18,207 nucleotides of DNA from Stercoripulliclostridium_A sp964480195 (GCA_964480195.1 CAYZOJ010000031.1:1-18207), one strand, 5' to 3'. Numbered from the stretch's first letter, positions 6,725 to 15,834 are shown. Notes: generated by a model from the sequence alone, not told the origin. Numbers and translations are program-made.

Positions 6725-8905
6725 ATGACAAGTAAGTTGGATGCGCATTTGATTGCCCATACATCACCAAAAGGGAACCCAAATCAAACATACATAACGG
6801 AGGACTTCCGTTTTACGGTTATAACTCCGGACCTTTTGCGCGTCGAGTACGACCCCAAAAGCACCTTTACGGACGAGGCAACTCAAACCGTATGGTTCCG
6901 CAATCTCGGCGAGTGCCCGTATAAGCTCGGGTTCGAGGAAAAGCATATCACCGTCGAAACCGAAAAAGCAAAATTTTGGATTAACCGCAAAAAGTGCCGT
7001 CCGGAGTTTGTCGATATAGGCTCGAGGCGCGTGTCCGTAAATAATACGTCCAACCTCGGAGGGACCGCGCGTACCCTCGACAGAACAGGCGGTAAAATCG
7101 GAATCGGAAAGGGCGTCGTGTCCAAAGACGGAGTGGCGGTTTTGGAGGATAGCAGTCTGATACTCGGCGAAGACGGTATGGTAAAGCCACGTCCCGCGGA
7201 AAAGGATTATTACGTGTTCGCGACAGAAACTCCTGCCCGCGCCGTCGAACTTTTGTATTCGATAACCGGTCGTCCCCCGATGGTTCCGCGCTACGCACTC
7301 GGCAACTGGTGGTCGCGCTATAAGGATTACTCCCAACAAGAGTATTTGGACTTAATGGACGAATTCATCAGACGCAACATTCCCATAAGCGTAGCGACAA
7401 TCGACATGGATTGGCATTACGTCGACGTCAAAAAAGAGTTCGGATATCGTCCGCTTTCGCTTAAAGATTTTTATGCGTTGAATCCCGGTTGGACGGGCTA
7501 TACCTGGAACAAGCACCTCTTCCCCGATTACAAGGAGTTCCTCAAAGAGCTTCATAAACGCGGTTTGCACGTAACTGTCAATCTTCACCCCGCGAACGGT
7601 GTAAGGTGGTTCGAGGAGCAATACCCCGAAATGTGTAAAGCAGTCGGCATCGACCCCGCGACCAAGAAGACCGTCGAGTTCGATATGACCGACGAAAAAT
7701 TCATCAATGCGTACTTTTCGGTGCTACATAAACCCTACGAGCGCGACGGCGTCGATTTTTGGTGGATAGACTGGCAACAGGGCACCAAGTCCAAAATAAA
7801 AGGTTACGATCCTCTTTGGGCGTGCAATCATTATCATACTCTCGACATTGCCAAAAACGGCACGCGCCCGTTGATACTCTCTCGTTACGGCGGAGTGGGC
7901 AGTCATAGGTACCCGCTCGGATTCTCGGGAGATACTCAAATACTGTGGTCGGCTCTCGATTTTCAACCGTACTTTACGGCTACGGCGTCCAACGTCGGAT
8001 ATACGACATGGAGCCATGACCTCGGCGGACATATGTTCGGCAATCCCTCGGACGACGAGTTGTATCTCCGCTGGTTGCAATTTGGCGTGTTCAGTCCGAT
8101 AATGCGACTTCACAGCACCAAGAAATCGTTAGGCAAGGAGCCGTGGAACCACGAGTCCGTTTACAGAAATGCGGTAGACGCGTTGCGGTTGAGGCACTCG
8201 CTAATCCCGTATATCTATAACGCGTATTACAGAAATTATAAGTACGGCGAACCGATATGCCGTCCGATGTATTACGACTATCCCGAAATGAAAGAGAAAT
8301 ACGATTGTCCCAATCAATATATGTTCGGCGAAACGTTGCTTGTAGTTCCGATAACCTCAAAGGTTAATCCGGAAACTGGCAAGGCAAAAGTGCGCGTATG
8401 TTTCCCCGAGGGCAAGTGGATGAACGTATTTACATACGAAAGGTTCATAGGCGGAGAATACGAACTCGAATACGGTCTTGACGAGATGGCGGTTTTTGCA
8501 AAAGAGGGCGCGATAATCCCTTATGCCGAAACGAGCGGAAACTATAACGGCAATCCCGATGTGCTCAGTATCGACGTCATTGCCGGGAACGGCGATTATG
8601 ACCTTTACGAAGACGACGGAATCAGCACCAAGTACCTCGAAGACGGCGGAGCGCATACGTTGTTTACCGCGCGCAGTCGTAAACACACGTTGGAATTTAC
8701 CGTAAATCCAGCGGTCGGCGATATTTCGGTTCTTCCCGAAAAGAGGACTTACAGATTGCGTCTTCTCGGCGAATACGTAATGAAGTACGAAGCGTTCGTC
8801 AACGGTGAACCCAAGGAATCGGTTTCCGACGACGGTTACTTTACCGTCAAAGACGTTTCTCCCCAAGACGAACTCAAAATCATAGCACTGCACCAAAGCT
8901 TCTAA
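6725..8905 (+). CDS. GH31 family alpha-glycosidase
   Basis: Retaining alpha-glycosidase of family GH31 (726 residues). An N-terminal beta-sandwich (~20-190) precedes the TIM barrel, which opens at VPRYALGNWWSRYKDYSQQE. The catalytic nucleophile is Asp349 in DFWWIDWQQG and the acid/base candidate is Asp403 in LGFSGDTQ. TTWSHDLGGHMFG and IMRLHST follow, then C-terminal beta domains ending with a DUF5110-like segment (VIAGNGDYDLYEDDG). No signal peptide, so it probably acts in the cytoplasm on imported oligosaccharides. The WWIDWQQ nucleophile context differs from the NDMNE/NDEP-type of classical alpha-glucosidases and marks a distinct GH31 branch, so the linkage and sugar should not be assumed to be maltose-like. 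The start has a strong GGAGG SD. Confidence 0.93.
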   Translation: MTSKLDAHLIAHTSPKGNPNQTYITEDFRFTVITPDLLRVEYDPKSTFTDEATQTVWFRNLGECPYKLGFEEKHITVETEKAKFWINRKKCRPEFVDIGSRRVSVNNTSNLGGTARTLDRTGGKIGIGKGVVSKDGVAVLEDSSLILGEDGMVKPRPAEKDYYVFATETPARAVELLYSITGRPPMVPRYALGNWWSRYKDYSQQEYLDLMDEFIRRNIPISVATIDMDWHYVDVKKEFGYRPLSLKDFYALNPGWTGYTWNKHLFPDYKEFLKELHKRGLHVTVNLHPANGVRWFEEQYPEMCKAVGIDPATKKTVEFDMTDEKFINAYFSVLHKPYERDGVDFWWIDWQQGTKSKIKGYDPLWACNHYHTLDIAKNGTRPLILSRYGGVGSHRYPLGFSGDTQILWSALDFQPYFTATASNVGYTTWSHDLGGHMFGNPSDDELYLRWLQFGVFSPIMRLHSTKKSLGKEPWNHESVYRNAVDALRLRHSLIPYIYNAYYRNYKYGEPICRPMYYDYPEMKEKYDCPNQYMFGETLLVVPITSKVNPETGKAKVRVCFPEGKWMNVFTYERFIGGEYELEYGLDEMAVFAKEGAIIPYAETSGNYNGNPDVLSIDVIAGNGDYDLYEDDGISTKYLEDGGAHTLFTARSRKHTLEFTVNPAVGDISVLPEKRTYRLRLLGEYVMKYEAFVNGEPKESVSDDGYFTVKDVSPQDELKIIALHQSF

Positions 8906-11900
8906 ATGTTACCCGACAAGCTTTCCCCAAAAAGACTCGGCGGTAAATTCGCCGAGTTTCGGCGGGCAATGGACGACGGCAAATCGACGGCTGTTTTCTA
9001 TTGCGCGCAAAACGCAAGATACCACCTCGCCACCGCGACGGGGCGGTTCTTTCTGTACGTTACGTCGGACAGAGTGGGAATGCGGGATGCTCGGGACATT
9101 CTTCAAGATTATTGCGGAGGGGAAGTTGCGTACCTTCCCGAAAAAGACGATTTACTGTTAAACCTCCAGATAAACCTTTCGTCGGGAGTTGCCGAGAGGA
9201 CTTCGGCGCTCAAGAGCATTTTGACAGGGCAAGCCAAAGGCGCGATTATATCGGCTGAAGGTTTAATGCAGTATTTTCCGTCGAGAAAGAATTTTGAGGC
9301 GGGGCTTGTCGAACTTAAAAAAGGCGACAGCGTGGACGTTACGGAGCTTGCCGACATACTCGTCGCGGGCGGATACCGATATGCCGACCAGGTTACGGCG
9401 GCGGGGGAATTCGCAAGGCGCGGAGATCTGTTCGACGTGTGGTGCGCGGACGGAGATATGCCCGTTCGCCTTGACTTTTTCGGCGACGAAATAGAGTCGA
9501 TACGCGTATTTGCGCCGGATACGATGTTGTCCGTCAAAGAAATCGAGGAAGTAACGATTTTCCCGAGAAGCGATATTTTGGTATCCGAAAACTGTGCAAA
9601 AAAGGCTACCAAACGGCTAAGTTATATCAAGCAGAACGCCAAGCGTCGTCTTTCGGAAATTATCGACGCGACCGTAACCAAACTCGAAGCCAACCCGTCC
9701 GATCCCGCCCTCATATGGGCATTGCCGTTTATCAAAGACGAGCTCTCGACGATATTCGATTATCTTCCCGAGGGCGCGGTTATTGTCCTCGACGAGCCCA
9801 AACTCATAGAGGATAAATTTAAGCTTGTCCGCAACGCGCACGTAACTCGCGCAAAAAGTTTTTTAGAAAGCGGAGAGGCTACCAAAGAACACGTCGCGAG
9901 CATTATGTCCGTCGAGGAAGTTTTGACGGAACTTAGGGCGCGTATGCTTCTCGGATTTCAGCAGACGACTTCGTCCAATCCCATATTCGACCCGCACGCA
10001 CTGGTCGCGATAAAAGGATTACAGCTTACAAAGTACAGCACGAATTACGGCGCTTTCGTAGACGACGTTCGTAATATGGCGATAGGCGGGGGACAGACGA
10101 TTATTTATGCGGGGAATACCGCCACGGCGGGGACGCTTTCCGAGCTTTTCCGCGATAACGACATTTCGGTAAAAATAACAGAGGACACTGACGACGATTA
10201 TCCCGTGCTAATTGTCCCCGATAGGGTTGCGCGCGGATTTATATATCCGTCGGCGCACCTCATGATAGTCGGTACCGACGACGTAATAAAACGCACGGAG
10301 TTCAGATCCAAATCTTCTCGGCGCAAGCGTTCGGCGTTCGTTATGCCGGAGAAGGGCGACTACGTCGTTCACGAAAAACACGGCATAGGTATATGCGAAG
10401 GGCTTGTAACTCTTACCACGTCGCTCGGGACCAAGGACTATCTCTGCGTAATGTACCGCGGAGGGGACAAGCTCTATCTTCCCGCGGACAGGATGGACGA
10501 AGTCGATAAGTACACGGGCGGTGGCACTCCGCCTCTTCACAGGATAGGCGGAAAGGAATTCGAACGGGTCAAAGAGCGCGTCAAGACGTCGGTCAAGGCG
10601 ATGGCTATCGACCTTTTGAAGCTTTACGAAAAACGTCTTAAAGTCAAGGGGCACAAGTACGCGCCCGACACCGTATGGCAAAAGGAACTCGAGGACTCTT
10701 TCCCGTACGACGAAACCGACGACCAACTCGTGGCGATAGCCGAAATAAAAGAGGATATGGAGTCCGGTAAAGTTATGGATAGGCTTTTATGCGGGGACGT
10801 CGGGTTCGGTAAGACCGAAGTCGCGATAAGAGCCATTTTCAAAACGATAATAGAGGGCAAGCAAGCGGCGTTTTTATCACCTACGACGATACTCTGTCAA
10901 CAGCACTACAACACCCTTAAAGAGCGGTTTGCGCCGTTCGGGATAACTATTGACGTTTTGTCGCGTTTCGTATCCCAAAGCGAGATTAAAGAGAGCCTTA
11001 AACGCATAAAATCGGGTAAAACTTCGGTAATTGTCGCAACGCACAGACTGCTCGGAAAGGACGTCGAATTCAACGACCTCGGACTGCTCGTTTTGGACGA
11101 GGAACAACGCTTCGGAGTAGAGCACAAAGAAAAAATAAAAGTGCTCAAAAACAACGTCAACGTTCTGAGTCTTTCGGCAACTCCCATTCCGCGAACGCTA
11201 CATATGGCGATGTCCGGCATAAGGGATATTTCCACTCTCGAAACGCCTCCCGAAAACAGATTGCCCGTCGAAACGTACGTCGTCGAACAAACCGATTCGC
11301 TGATAAAAGACGCTTGCGAACGCGAAATCGCAAGGGGCGGACAGGTCTTTATACTCTATAACAAGGTGCAGACGATAGAAAAATTCCACGCAAAAATCGA
11401 GGACCTTCTCGGCGACGAAGCGCGGGTAATCTATGCGCACGGACAGATGGAAGAAGGCGAACTTGCCGGGAAAATAAAGCAGTTTTACGATAAAGAAGCC
11501 GACGTTTTGATAGCGACGACGATAATAGAAAACGGCATAGATATTCCCGACGCCAACACGCTTATCGTCATCGACTCGGACAAACTCGGGCTTTCGGCGT
11601 TATATCAATTAAGAGGGCGCGTGGGCAGAAGCCATACGCTCGCATACGCATATTTTACCGTTGCGGAGGGTAAAGTTTTAACGGACAACGCCGAAAAACG
11701 CCTTGACGCCTTGTATCGCTATACCGAACTCGGTAGCGGGTTTAAGATTGCGATGCAGGACCTCGAAATCAGAGGCGCCGGGAATATTTTGGGCAAAGAG
11801 CAACACGGCAATATGGAAAAAGTCGGTTACGATATGTATTGCAAGCTCCTTAAAGAGTGCGTCGACGAAATCGAAGGAAAGCCCGTCGAGAAAGCGCGCG

Positions 11901-12343
11901 AAGTGGAAATCGACGTATCCGGCAACACTTCTCTCCCGAAGGACTATATCTCCGATCCCGCCAAGCGCGTGGCGTTTTACAAGACGAGCGCAACCCTCGG
12001 AAGTTATGAGGAAATGCGGGAGTTTGCCTCGGAAACGCGCGACGTTTACGGACCATTACCGGAATCCGCGGAGAATTTACTCGACATCGGGCTTATAAAG
12101 AACCTCGCGACGAGAATAAAAGTTCACAAGATCGTAGCGACCGAAAAGGGTATCGGCATGGAGTTTTACGACGGCACCGTCTACGGAAGAGAGGGCTTAT
12201 TCAAAGCGATTGCGGAGAACTCTTCCGAGTGCGTGCTGAGCCCCGCCGACCCGCCTATGGTGATTTTCGATAATAAAGGCAAAACGACGAGAGCCCGCCT
12301 CGAGTTGTTGCGCAACTTTCTTATAACCGCTACATCTTGTTGA
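8906..12343 (+). CDS. mfd: transcription-repair coupling factor
   Basis: ATP-driven DNA translocase that removes stalled RNA polymerase from lesions and recruits UvrA for nucleotide excision repair. At 1145 residues it is full length. Visible parts: UvrB-like N-terminal module (to ~320) with the conserved RRGDLFDVW and VRLDFFGDEIESIRVF segments; RNA-polymerase-interacting CarD-like domain (~485-545, VHEKHGIGICEG, DKLYLPADRMDEV); RecG-like translocase with Walker A GDVGFGKT (630-637), DEEQ box (731-734), SATPIPRTLHMAMSG and motif VI QLRGRVGRSH (~902-911); and a C-terminal TRCF domain (~1000-1110). The ATG immediately follows the GH31 TAA with no gap and no SD, so translation probably relies on termination-reinitiation. 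Coupling to a glycosidase operon is unusual, as mfd more often follows pth. Confidence 0.97.
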   Translation: MLPDKLSPKRLGGKFAEFRRAMDDGKSTAVFYCAQNARYHLATATGRFFLYVTSDRVGMRDARDILQDYCGGEVAYLPEKDDLLLNLQINLSSGVAERTSALKSILTGQAKGAIISAEGLMQYFPSRKNFEAGLVELKKGDSVDVTELADILVAGGYRYADQVTAAGEFARRGDLFDVWCADGDMPVRLDFFGDEIESIRVFAPDTMLSVKEIEEVTIFPRSDILVSENCAKKATKRLSYIKQNAKRRLSEIIDATVTKLEANPSDPALIWALPFIKDELSTIFDYLPEGAVIVLDEPKLIEDKFKLVRNAHVTRAKSFLESGEATKEHVASIMSVEEVLTELRARMLLGFQQTTSSNPIFDPHALVAIKGLQLTKYSTNYGAFVDDVRNMAIGGGQTIIYAGNTATAGTLSELFRDNDISVKITEDTDDDYPVLIVPDRVARGFIYPSAHLMIVGTDDVIKRTEFRSKSSRRKRSAFVMPEKGDYVVHEKHGIGICEGLVTLTTSLGTKDYLCVMYRGGDKLYLPADRMDEVDKYTGGGTPPLHRIGGKEFERVKERVKTSVKAMAIDLLKLYEKRLKVKGHKYAPDTVWQKELEDSFPYDETDDQLVAIAEIKEDMESGKVMDRLLCGDVGFGKTEVAIRAIFKTIIEGKQAAFLSPTTILCQQHYNTLKERFAPFGITIDVLSRFVSQSEIKESLKRIKSGKTSVIVATHRLLGKDVEFNDLGLLVLDEEQRFGVEHKEKIKVLKNNVNVLSLSATPIPRTLHMAMSGIRDISTLETPPENRLPVETYVVEQTDSLIKDACEREIARGGQVFILYNKVQTIEKFHAKIEDLLGDEARVIYAHGQMEEGELAGKIKQFYDKEADVLIATTIIENGIDIPDANTLIVIDSDKLGLSALYQLRGRVGRSHTLAYAYFTVAEGKVLTDNAEKRLDALYRYTELGSGFKIAMQDLEIRGAGNILGKEQHGNMEKVGYDMYCKLLKECVDEIEGKPVEKAREVEIDVSGNTSLPKDYISDPAKRVAFYKTSATLGSYEEMREFASETRDVYGPLPESAENLLDIGLIKNLATRIKVHKIVATEKGIGMEFYDGTVYGREGLFKAIAENSSECVLSPADPPMVIFDNKGKTTRARLELLRNFLITATSC

Positions 12344-12380
12344 TTTGCGCACGCGTAGATAATATTTTAGCGGAAATCGG

Positions 12381-12409
12381 TTGTCTTTTTTTATTATATA
12401 ATGTATAAT
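12381..12409 (+). promoter_or_regulatory. SigA-type promoter of the lipoprotein gene
   Basis: TTGTCT (12381-12386) and a perfect TATAAT (12404-12409) are 17 nt apart. The predicted transcription start near 12416 lies downstream of an in-frame ATG at 12401, which therefore cannot be the start. An AAGGAG SD at 12440-12445 stands 9 nt before the ATG at 12455. No clear terminator is seen between mfd and this promoter. Confidence 0.85.
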
Positions 12410-12454
12410 TCCTTTAACTATGACGTTAAGACAATAGTCAAGGAGCAATCTTTA

Positions 12455-14692
12455 ATGAAAAAACGTTTAATCGGTATTTTATCAGTCGTTCTCGTACTTG
12501 CAGTGCTGTCCGCTTCCGCGATAGGATGCACGTTTGTCAAAGAGAACGAATACAGAACTGCTAACGAAACTTACGCAACCATAAACCACAAGGGCGTAAC
12601 TCTTACGATTTCCTATAACGAGTTTATGGATTATTGCAATTCCAACAGCAGACTTTACTACTATGTAAATTATTACGGACTCGAAGTAGGCGAAGCTCTC
12701 GACCTCTGCATTAAAGGCAAGATACAGTCCAAGTATCTCACCGCCGAAGCCATGGCTTACCTCGTCGATTCCCAAAACGTTTCCGCGGAACGCGCAAACG
12801 CTCTTTACGGCAAGGGCTCTAAGGTTAATCCCGTGGACGTTCTCACTTATGCCGAAAGATATCAGGCAATTTACGCCGTAAACGAAACCATTCGCGAAGC
12901 GTTGGATACCAATAAGGAAAGCGCAAAACAAGACGCTTATTCGAGCGCTTATAAGAAGATTAAGACCACCGACATAAAAGAAATCGTCTTCACCGACGAA
13001 GCAAAAGCTTATCTCGACAGATTTACCGAGGGCGGTGTGGTAGTAGGTGCCGAACTCGATACCGATAAGGTAAAGGCAAAGATAGTTTATAACGACGGTT
13101 CCGAAAGCGCCGAATTTGTAGTTCCCGAATCGTTGTACACGACGGCGTTTACGTCCGAAGCCGATTCGAGCGTAACCGCTAAGGAAGTCGAAAAGACCAT
13201 CGTAATCACCGTTACCGAAGAAGCGACCGACGAGGACGAAGAAGACGTCGAATACACTCTCGAGTACGATTACACCCTCGTATATCCTCGCACGACCAAA
13301 GAAGAACCCGAAGAGGAAGACGATTACTCCGTAGTCGAAATCGACGAAGCGAAAGTCAATCGTTACGCTCTCGACGCCGATATCCCTCAAGCCGTTAAAG
13401 ACCAATGCAAGATTATCGACCTCGACGCCGAATACGCGGCGGCACAGGCAAACGGCGCGGATAAGTACGAAATCGAAGCTTATCGCTTGCTCATAGACAC
13501 CCTCAAATCCGGCAACCACGATATGGCGTATTACTATAATACCCAATACGAATCTGCCGTTCTCAGCGCTCTCGGCGCCGAAATATATCTTAAATCCGAT
13601 TCGACGTTCGCAAATACCGACGTAGACGCCAAGATCATCTCCGACTTCAGATACCTTTCCGAAAACGCAAAGAAAGCTTACGAAGGTAAGACCGAAGAAG
13701 AAATCCGTTCCGCGTTCGTTTCCGCTATAGGTTCCTCGGGTGCGGGTCTTGACGCTCTCTATTATGTTCCCGCAATCGAGAATTTAGAGAAATACGTTTA
13801 CGTAAAACAAATTCTCTTCAAGTTCGATGAAGAAACCACTGCTTTCCTCGCGACTCTCCGTAACGACGAAGACGCTCTCGATAATGCGTGCGAATACTTC
13901 CGTAACAACGCAAAGGTGCTTCCCTCCAATCCCGATTACGATCCCGATTACGAGTGCCCGCTCCACGCCCTCAAAGAAGAAGGCGCAACCTGCAAGCACG
14001 AGGGTGAAGAAGGCATTTGCCCCTCCGTCGCATACGGCGCAGAAGTATTACTTAAAGACGTTATAGATCGTATGAACGTTGAGTTTTCCACAATTTTGGG
14101 AGGCTCCGACGAAGATAAATACCAAAAGGCTCAAGAGCTCTTTGATAAATACATCTACACGTATAACGACGACAGCGGTACGTTCAACAACGATTGGGGT
14201 TACCTCATCGCTCCCGAAGAGTCCGATAACAGCTGGGTAAAAGAGTTTACCGAACTCGGTAAATCGCTTATTGATTTTGACTCTAATCCCGGTAACGCTT
14301 GGATGGCAGCAGACGTCCTTGCCGAGTGCTTTACGCGTAGCCTTTCCGGTAGCTCGAGCGACTATGCGGGCGTCAGCCTTATGATGGTTTCCGCAAAACC
14401 GTTTGAGGGAATGACCGAACTCGACGCAGAGAAGATGAGCGACGCCGAAATCCTTGCTTACCTCAAGAGCAGGAAGGCAGGAGACGGCACCGTGCTCTAC
14501 GATACCTTCAAGAAGAACCTCCGCGACGAAGCAAGAAGCACCGCTTACTCCGATTTCACCGTTTGCGTTCCGAACGACATCTTCGAACGTAACGATAAGA
14601 ACAAGATTACCGTCGACGACAGCGTAAAAGAAGAAATCGAAATCGAAAGCAAGAAGCTCAAAGAAAACATCTACGATTTATACGTAGGCTAA
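12455..14692 (+). CDS. large lipoprotein with divergent parvulin (PrsA-like) domain
   Basis: Exported lipoprotein of 745 residues, probably a membrane-anchored foldase or chaperone. The N-terminus is a signal peptide with lipobox SAIG-Cys25. A SurA/PrsA-like helical N-domain (~45-150, starting with ATINHKGVTLTISYNEF) is followed by an Ig-like beta insert (~193-285, VKAKIVYNDGSESAEF) and a very acidic stretch. A degenerate parvulin core begins at YVKQILFKF (~450), continues with NNDWGYL (~578-584, matching the family's GGDLGFF) and ends at YAGVSLMMV (~637-645, matching YGYHIIKV). Both conserved parvulin histidines are replaced (Gln452, Ser641). An insert carries C501-x2-H504, C513-x-H515 and C522, a possible metal site. 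Position right after mfd matches the mfd-prsA order of Clostridia. Catalytic activity is doubtful; a chaperone role is inferred. Confidence 0.75.
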   Translation: MKKRLIGILSVVLVLAVLSASAIGCTFVKENEYRTANETYATINHKGVTLTISYNEFMDYCNSNSRLYYYVNYYGLEVGEALDLCIKGKIQSKYLTAEAMAYLVDSQNVSAERANALYGKGSKVNPVDVLTYAERYQAIYAVNETIREALDTNKESAKQDAYSSAYKKIKTTDIKEIVFTDEAKAYLDRFTEGGVVVGAELDTDKVKAKIVYNDGSESAEFVVPESLYTTAFTSEADSSVTAKEVEKTIVITVTEEATDEDEEDVEYTLEYDYTLVYPRTTKEEPEEEDDYSVVEIDEAKVNRYALDADIPQAVKDQCKIIDLDAEYAAAQANGADKYEIEAYRLLIDTLKSGNHDMAYYYNTQYESAVLSALGAEIYLKSDSTFANTDVDAKIISDFRYLSENAKKAYEGKTEEEIRSAFVSAIGSSGAGLDALYYVPAIENLEKYVYVKQILFKFDEETTAFLATLRNDEDALDNACEYFRNNAKVLPSNPDYDPDYECPLHALKEEGATCKHEGEEGICPSVAYGAEVLLKDVIDRMNVEFSTILGGSDEDKYQKAQELFDKYIYTYNDDSGTFNNDWGYLIAPEESDNSWVKEFTELGKSLIDFDSNPGNAWMAADVLAECFTRSLSGSSSDYAGVSLMMVSAKPFEGMTELDAEKMSDAEILAYLKSRKAGDGTVLYDTFKKNLRDEARSTAYSDFTVCVPNDIFERNDKNKITVDDSVKEEIEIESKKLKENIYDLYVG

Positions 14693-14726
14693 AAGTAAAT
14701 TATATTAAATAGCAAGGAGGCAATCC

Positions 14727-14948
14727 ATGGCTACTAAAACAAATAAGGATTTACAACAAGAATTAGACGTCCTCAAATGGGACGAGAGCATTAAAAACGA
14801 TACGGATATGTGCGGAAAAATGCCGTACTGCCCGCATTGCGAAATGGAACCTGAGTTCCCGTGCGCAAAAGCTTATAGAAGAGCGAGAAAAGCTCAAAAA
14901 GCGGTCGCTACGCCGACAAAGGCTCCGTCACGCAAGAAGAAAGCCTAA
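14727..14948 (+). CDS. small four-cysteine basic protein, function unknown
   Basis: A 73-residue cytoplasmic protein with a strong AAGGAGG SD (14714-14720) 6 nt before the ATG, so it is very likely real. Residues 1-25 are charged and probably helical. Cys29-x5-Cys35-x2-Cys38-x7-Cys46 could bind one zinc ion. The tail (~50-73) is rich in Lys, Arg, Ala and Pro, as in nucleic-acid-binding or ribosome-associated small proteins. It begins 34 nt after the lipoprotein stop and ends just before a strong terminator, so it is probably co-transcribed with that gene. I do not recognise a named family. Confidence 0.8.
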   Translation: MATKTNKDLQQELDVLKWDESIKNDTDMCGKMPYCPHCEMEPEFPCAKAYRRARKAQKAVATPTKAPSRKKKA

Positions 14949-14954
14949 AAAAAG

Positions 14955-14978
14955 AGCCCGCGTCAGCGCGGGCTTTTT
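14955..14978 (+). terminator. intrinsic terminator after the small protein
   Basis: Perfect 8-bp G+C-rich stem AGCCCGCG (14955-14962) / CGCGGGCT (14967-14974) with a TCAG loop, followed by TTTTT (14974-14978). An A-run upstream (14947-14953) makes it plausible on the minus strand too. It ends only 5 nt before the next start codon. Confidence 0.9.
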
Positions 14979-14983
14979 GATAT

Positions 14984-15799
14984 ATGCCGTATAACAATTT
15001 CGATTACTTACCGCTATGTATCGCGGTGGGCGTCGCGGTATTGCTTGCCGTCCTTGCGATTTACAAAAAAGTATTGACCGTTCCCGCAACGGCGGTTTCC
15101 GTATGCGTACTTATTGCAATGTCCGCATTCACCGGCTACGCGGGACTTGTAGCATTCGGCGCGTCTTTTGTAGGTGCCGCGGTCATAGGGTTTATCGGTA
15201 AAAAGAAAAGAGCGGAAAGGGAAGAGGGCATTCACGAACATAAGGGACCGCGCTCTGTCGTGCAGGTTCTCGTCAATTCCGTGCCGTCCGTCGTTTTCGG
15301 GCTCGTATGGTTTGTAACGGGCAAAGAGTGTTTGCTAATCGCTTCGTGCGCTTGCGTTGCAGAAGGATTCGCGGACAGCGCGGCAAGCGATATAGGCATT
15401 CTCTCTGATGGTAAAGTCGTCGATATATTGACATTTAAGCCTTCTCCGAGAGGTTTTTCTGGAGGCGTCAGCGCGCTCGGTACCGTCTCTGCCGTGCTTG
15501 CTTCCGTTTATACTGCGGGACTCGTTCTTGCCACCGGCACGATTAACGTTATAGGATTTGCGGTTATTGCCGTTTCGGCGTTTGTCGGCACACTTATGGA
15601 TTCGATATTCGGCGCGGGAATCCAAGCCGTGTATCGTTGCTCCGTTTGCGGTAAGAATACCGAAAGCCCCGTCCATTGCGGTCAGCCCGCAGTGCTCGTT
15701 AAAGGCGTTAAAGTCATAAACAACGACTTTGTAAACGCCACGTCGTCATTTGTAGCGGGTGCCATTGCTTGCGCACTGTATTTTATTATTTGCGGGTAA
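14984..15799 (+). CDS. DUF92 family membrane protein (VTE6/TMEM19-like)
   Basis: Multi-pass membrane protein of 271 residues. Family hallmarks: RSVVQVLVNSVPSVVFGL (~90-107), DSAASDIG with Asp131 and Asp136, GFSGGVSALGTVS (~158-170), MDSIFGAGIQA (~205-215) and NNDFVNATSS near the C-terminus. Plant VTE6 of this family is a phytyl-phosphate kinase; by analogy the bacterial members may phosphorylate a prenyl phosphate, but their substrate is generally unproven. A cytoplasmic-loop motif C219-x2-C222 and H231-C232 resembles a small zinc ribbon. The start lies 5 nt after a terminator, has no SD, and no -10 box sits at leaderless distance, so how it is expressed is unclear. PAP2 follows after 35 nt. 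Confidence 0.85.
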   Translation: MPYNNFDYLPLCIAVGVAVLLAVLAIYKKVLTVPATAVSVCVLIAMSAFTGYAGLVAFGASFVGAAVIGFIGKKKRAEREEGIHEHKGPRSVVQVLVNSVPSVVFGLVWFVTGKECLLIASCACVAEGFADSAASDIGILSDGKVVDILTFKPSPRGFSGGVSALGTVSAVLASVYTAGLVLATGTINVIGFAVIAVSAFVGTLMDSIFGAGIQAVYRCSVCGKNTESPVHCGQPAVLVKGVKVINNDFVNATSSFVAGAIACALYFIICG

Positions 15800-15823
15800 A
15801 GGCATAATATTTTTTCGCGCGCG

Positions 15824-15829
15824 TACAAT
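15824..15829 (+). promoter_or_regulatory. candidate -10 box immediately before the PAP2 start
   Basis: TACAAT lies 5 nt before the GTG at 15835, close to the leaderless spacing seen at 5812 and 18186. No convincing -35 hexamer is present at 16-18 nt, so this promoter is weak or may not be real. There is no usable SD. Confidence 0.35.
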
Positions 15830-15834
15830 TTAGG

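Noticed and set aside
12401..12454. Upstream ATG extending the lipoprotein by 18 residues
   Set aside because: The ATG overlaps the TATAAT box, precedes the predicted transcript start and would mask the signal peptide; ATG 12455 has an AAGGAG SD.
12482..13546. 354-residue antisense open frame over the lipoprotein gene
   Set aside because: Shadow of the sense gene, low-complexity Val/Phe/Gly-rich translation, no SD.
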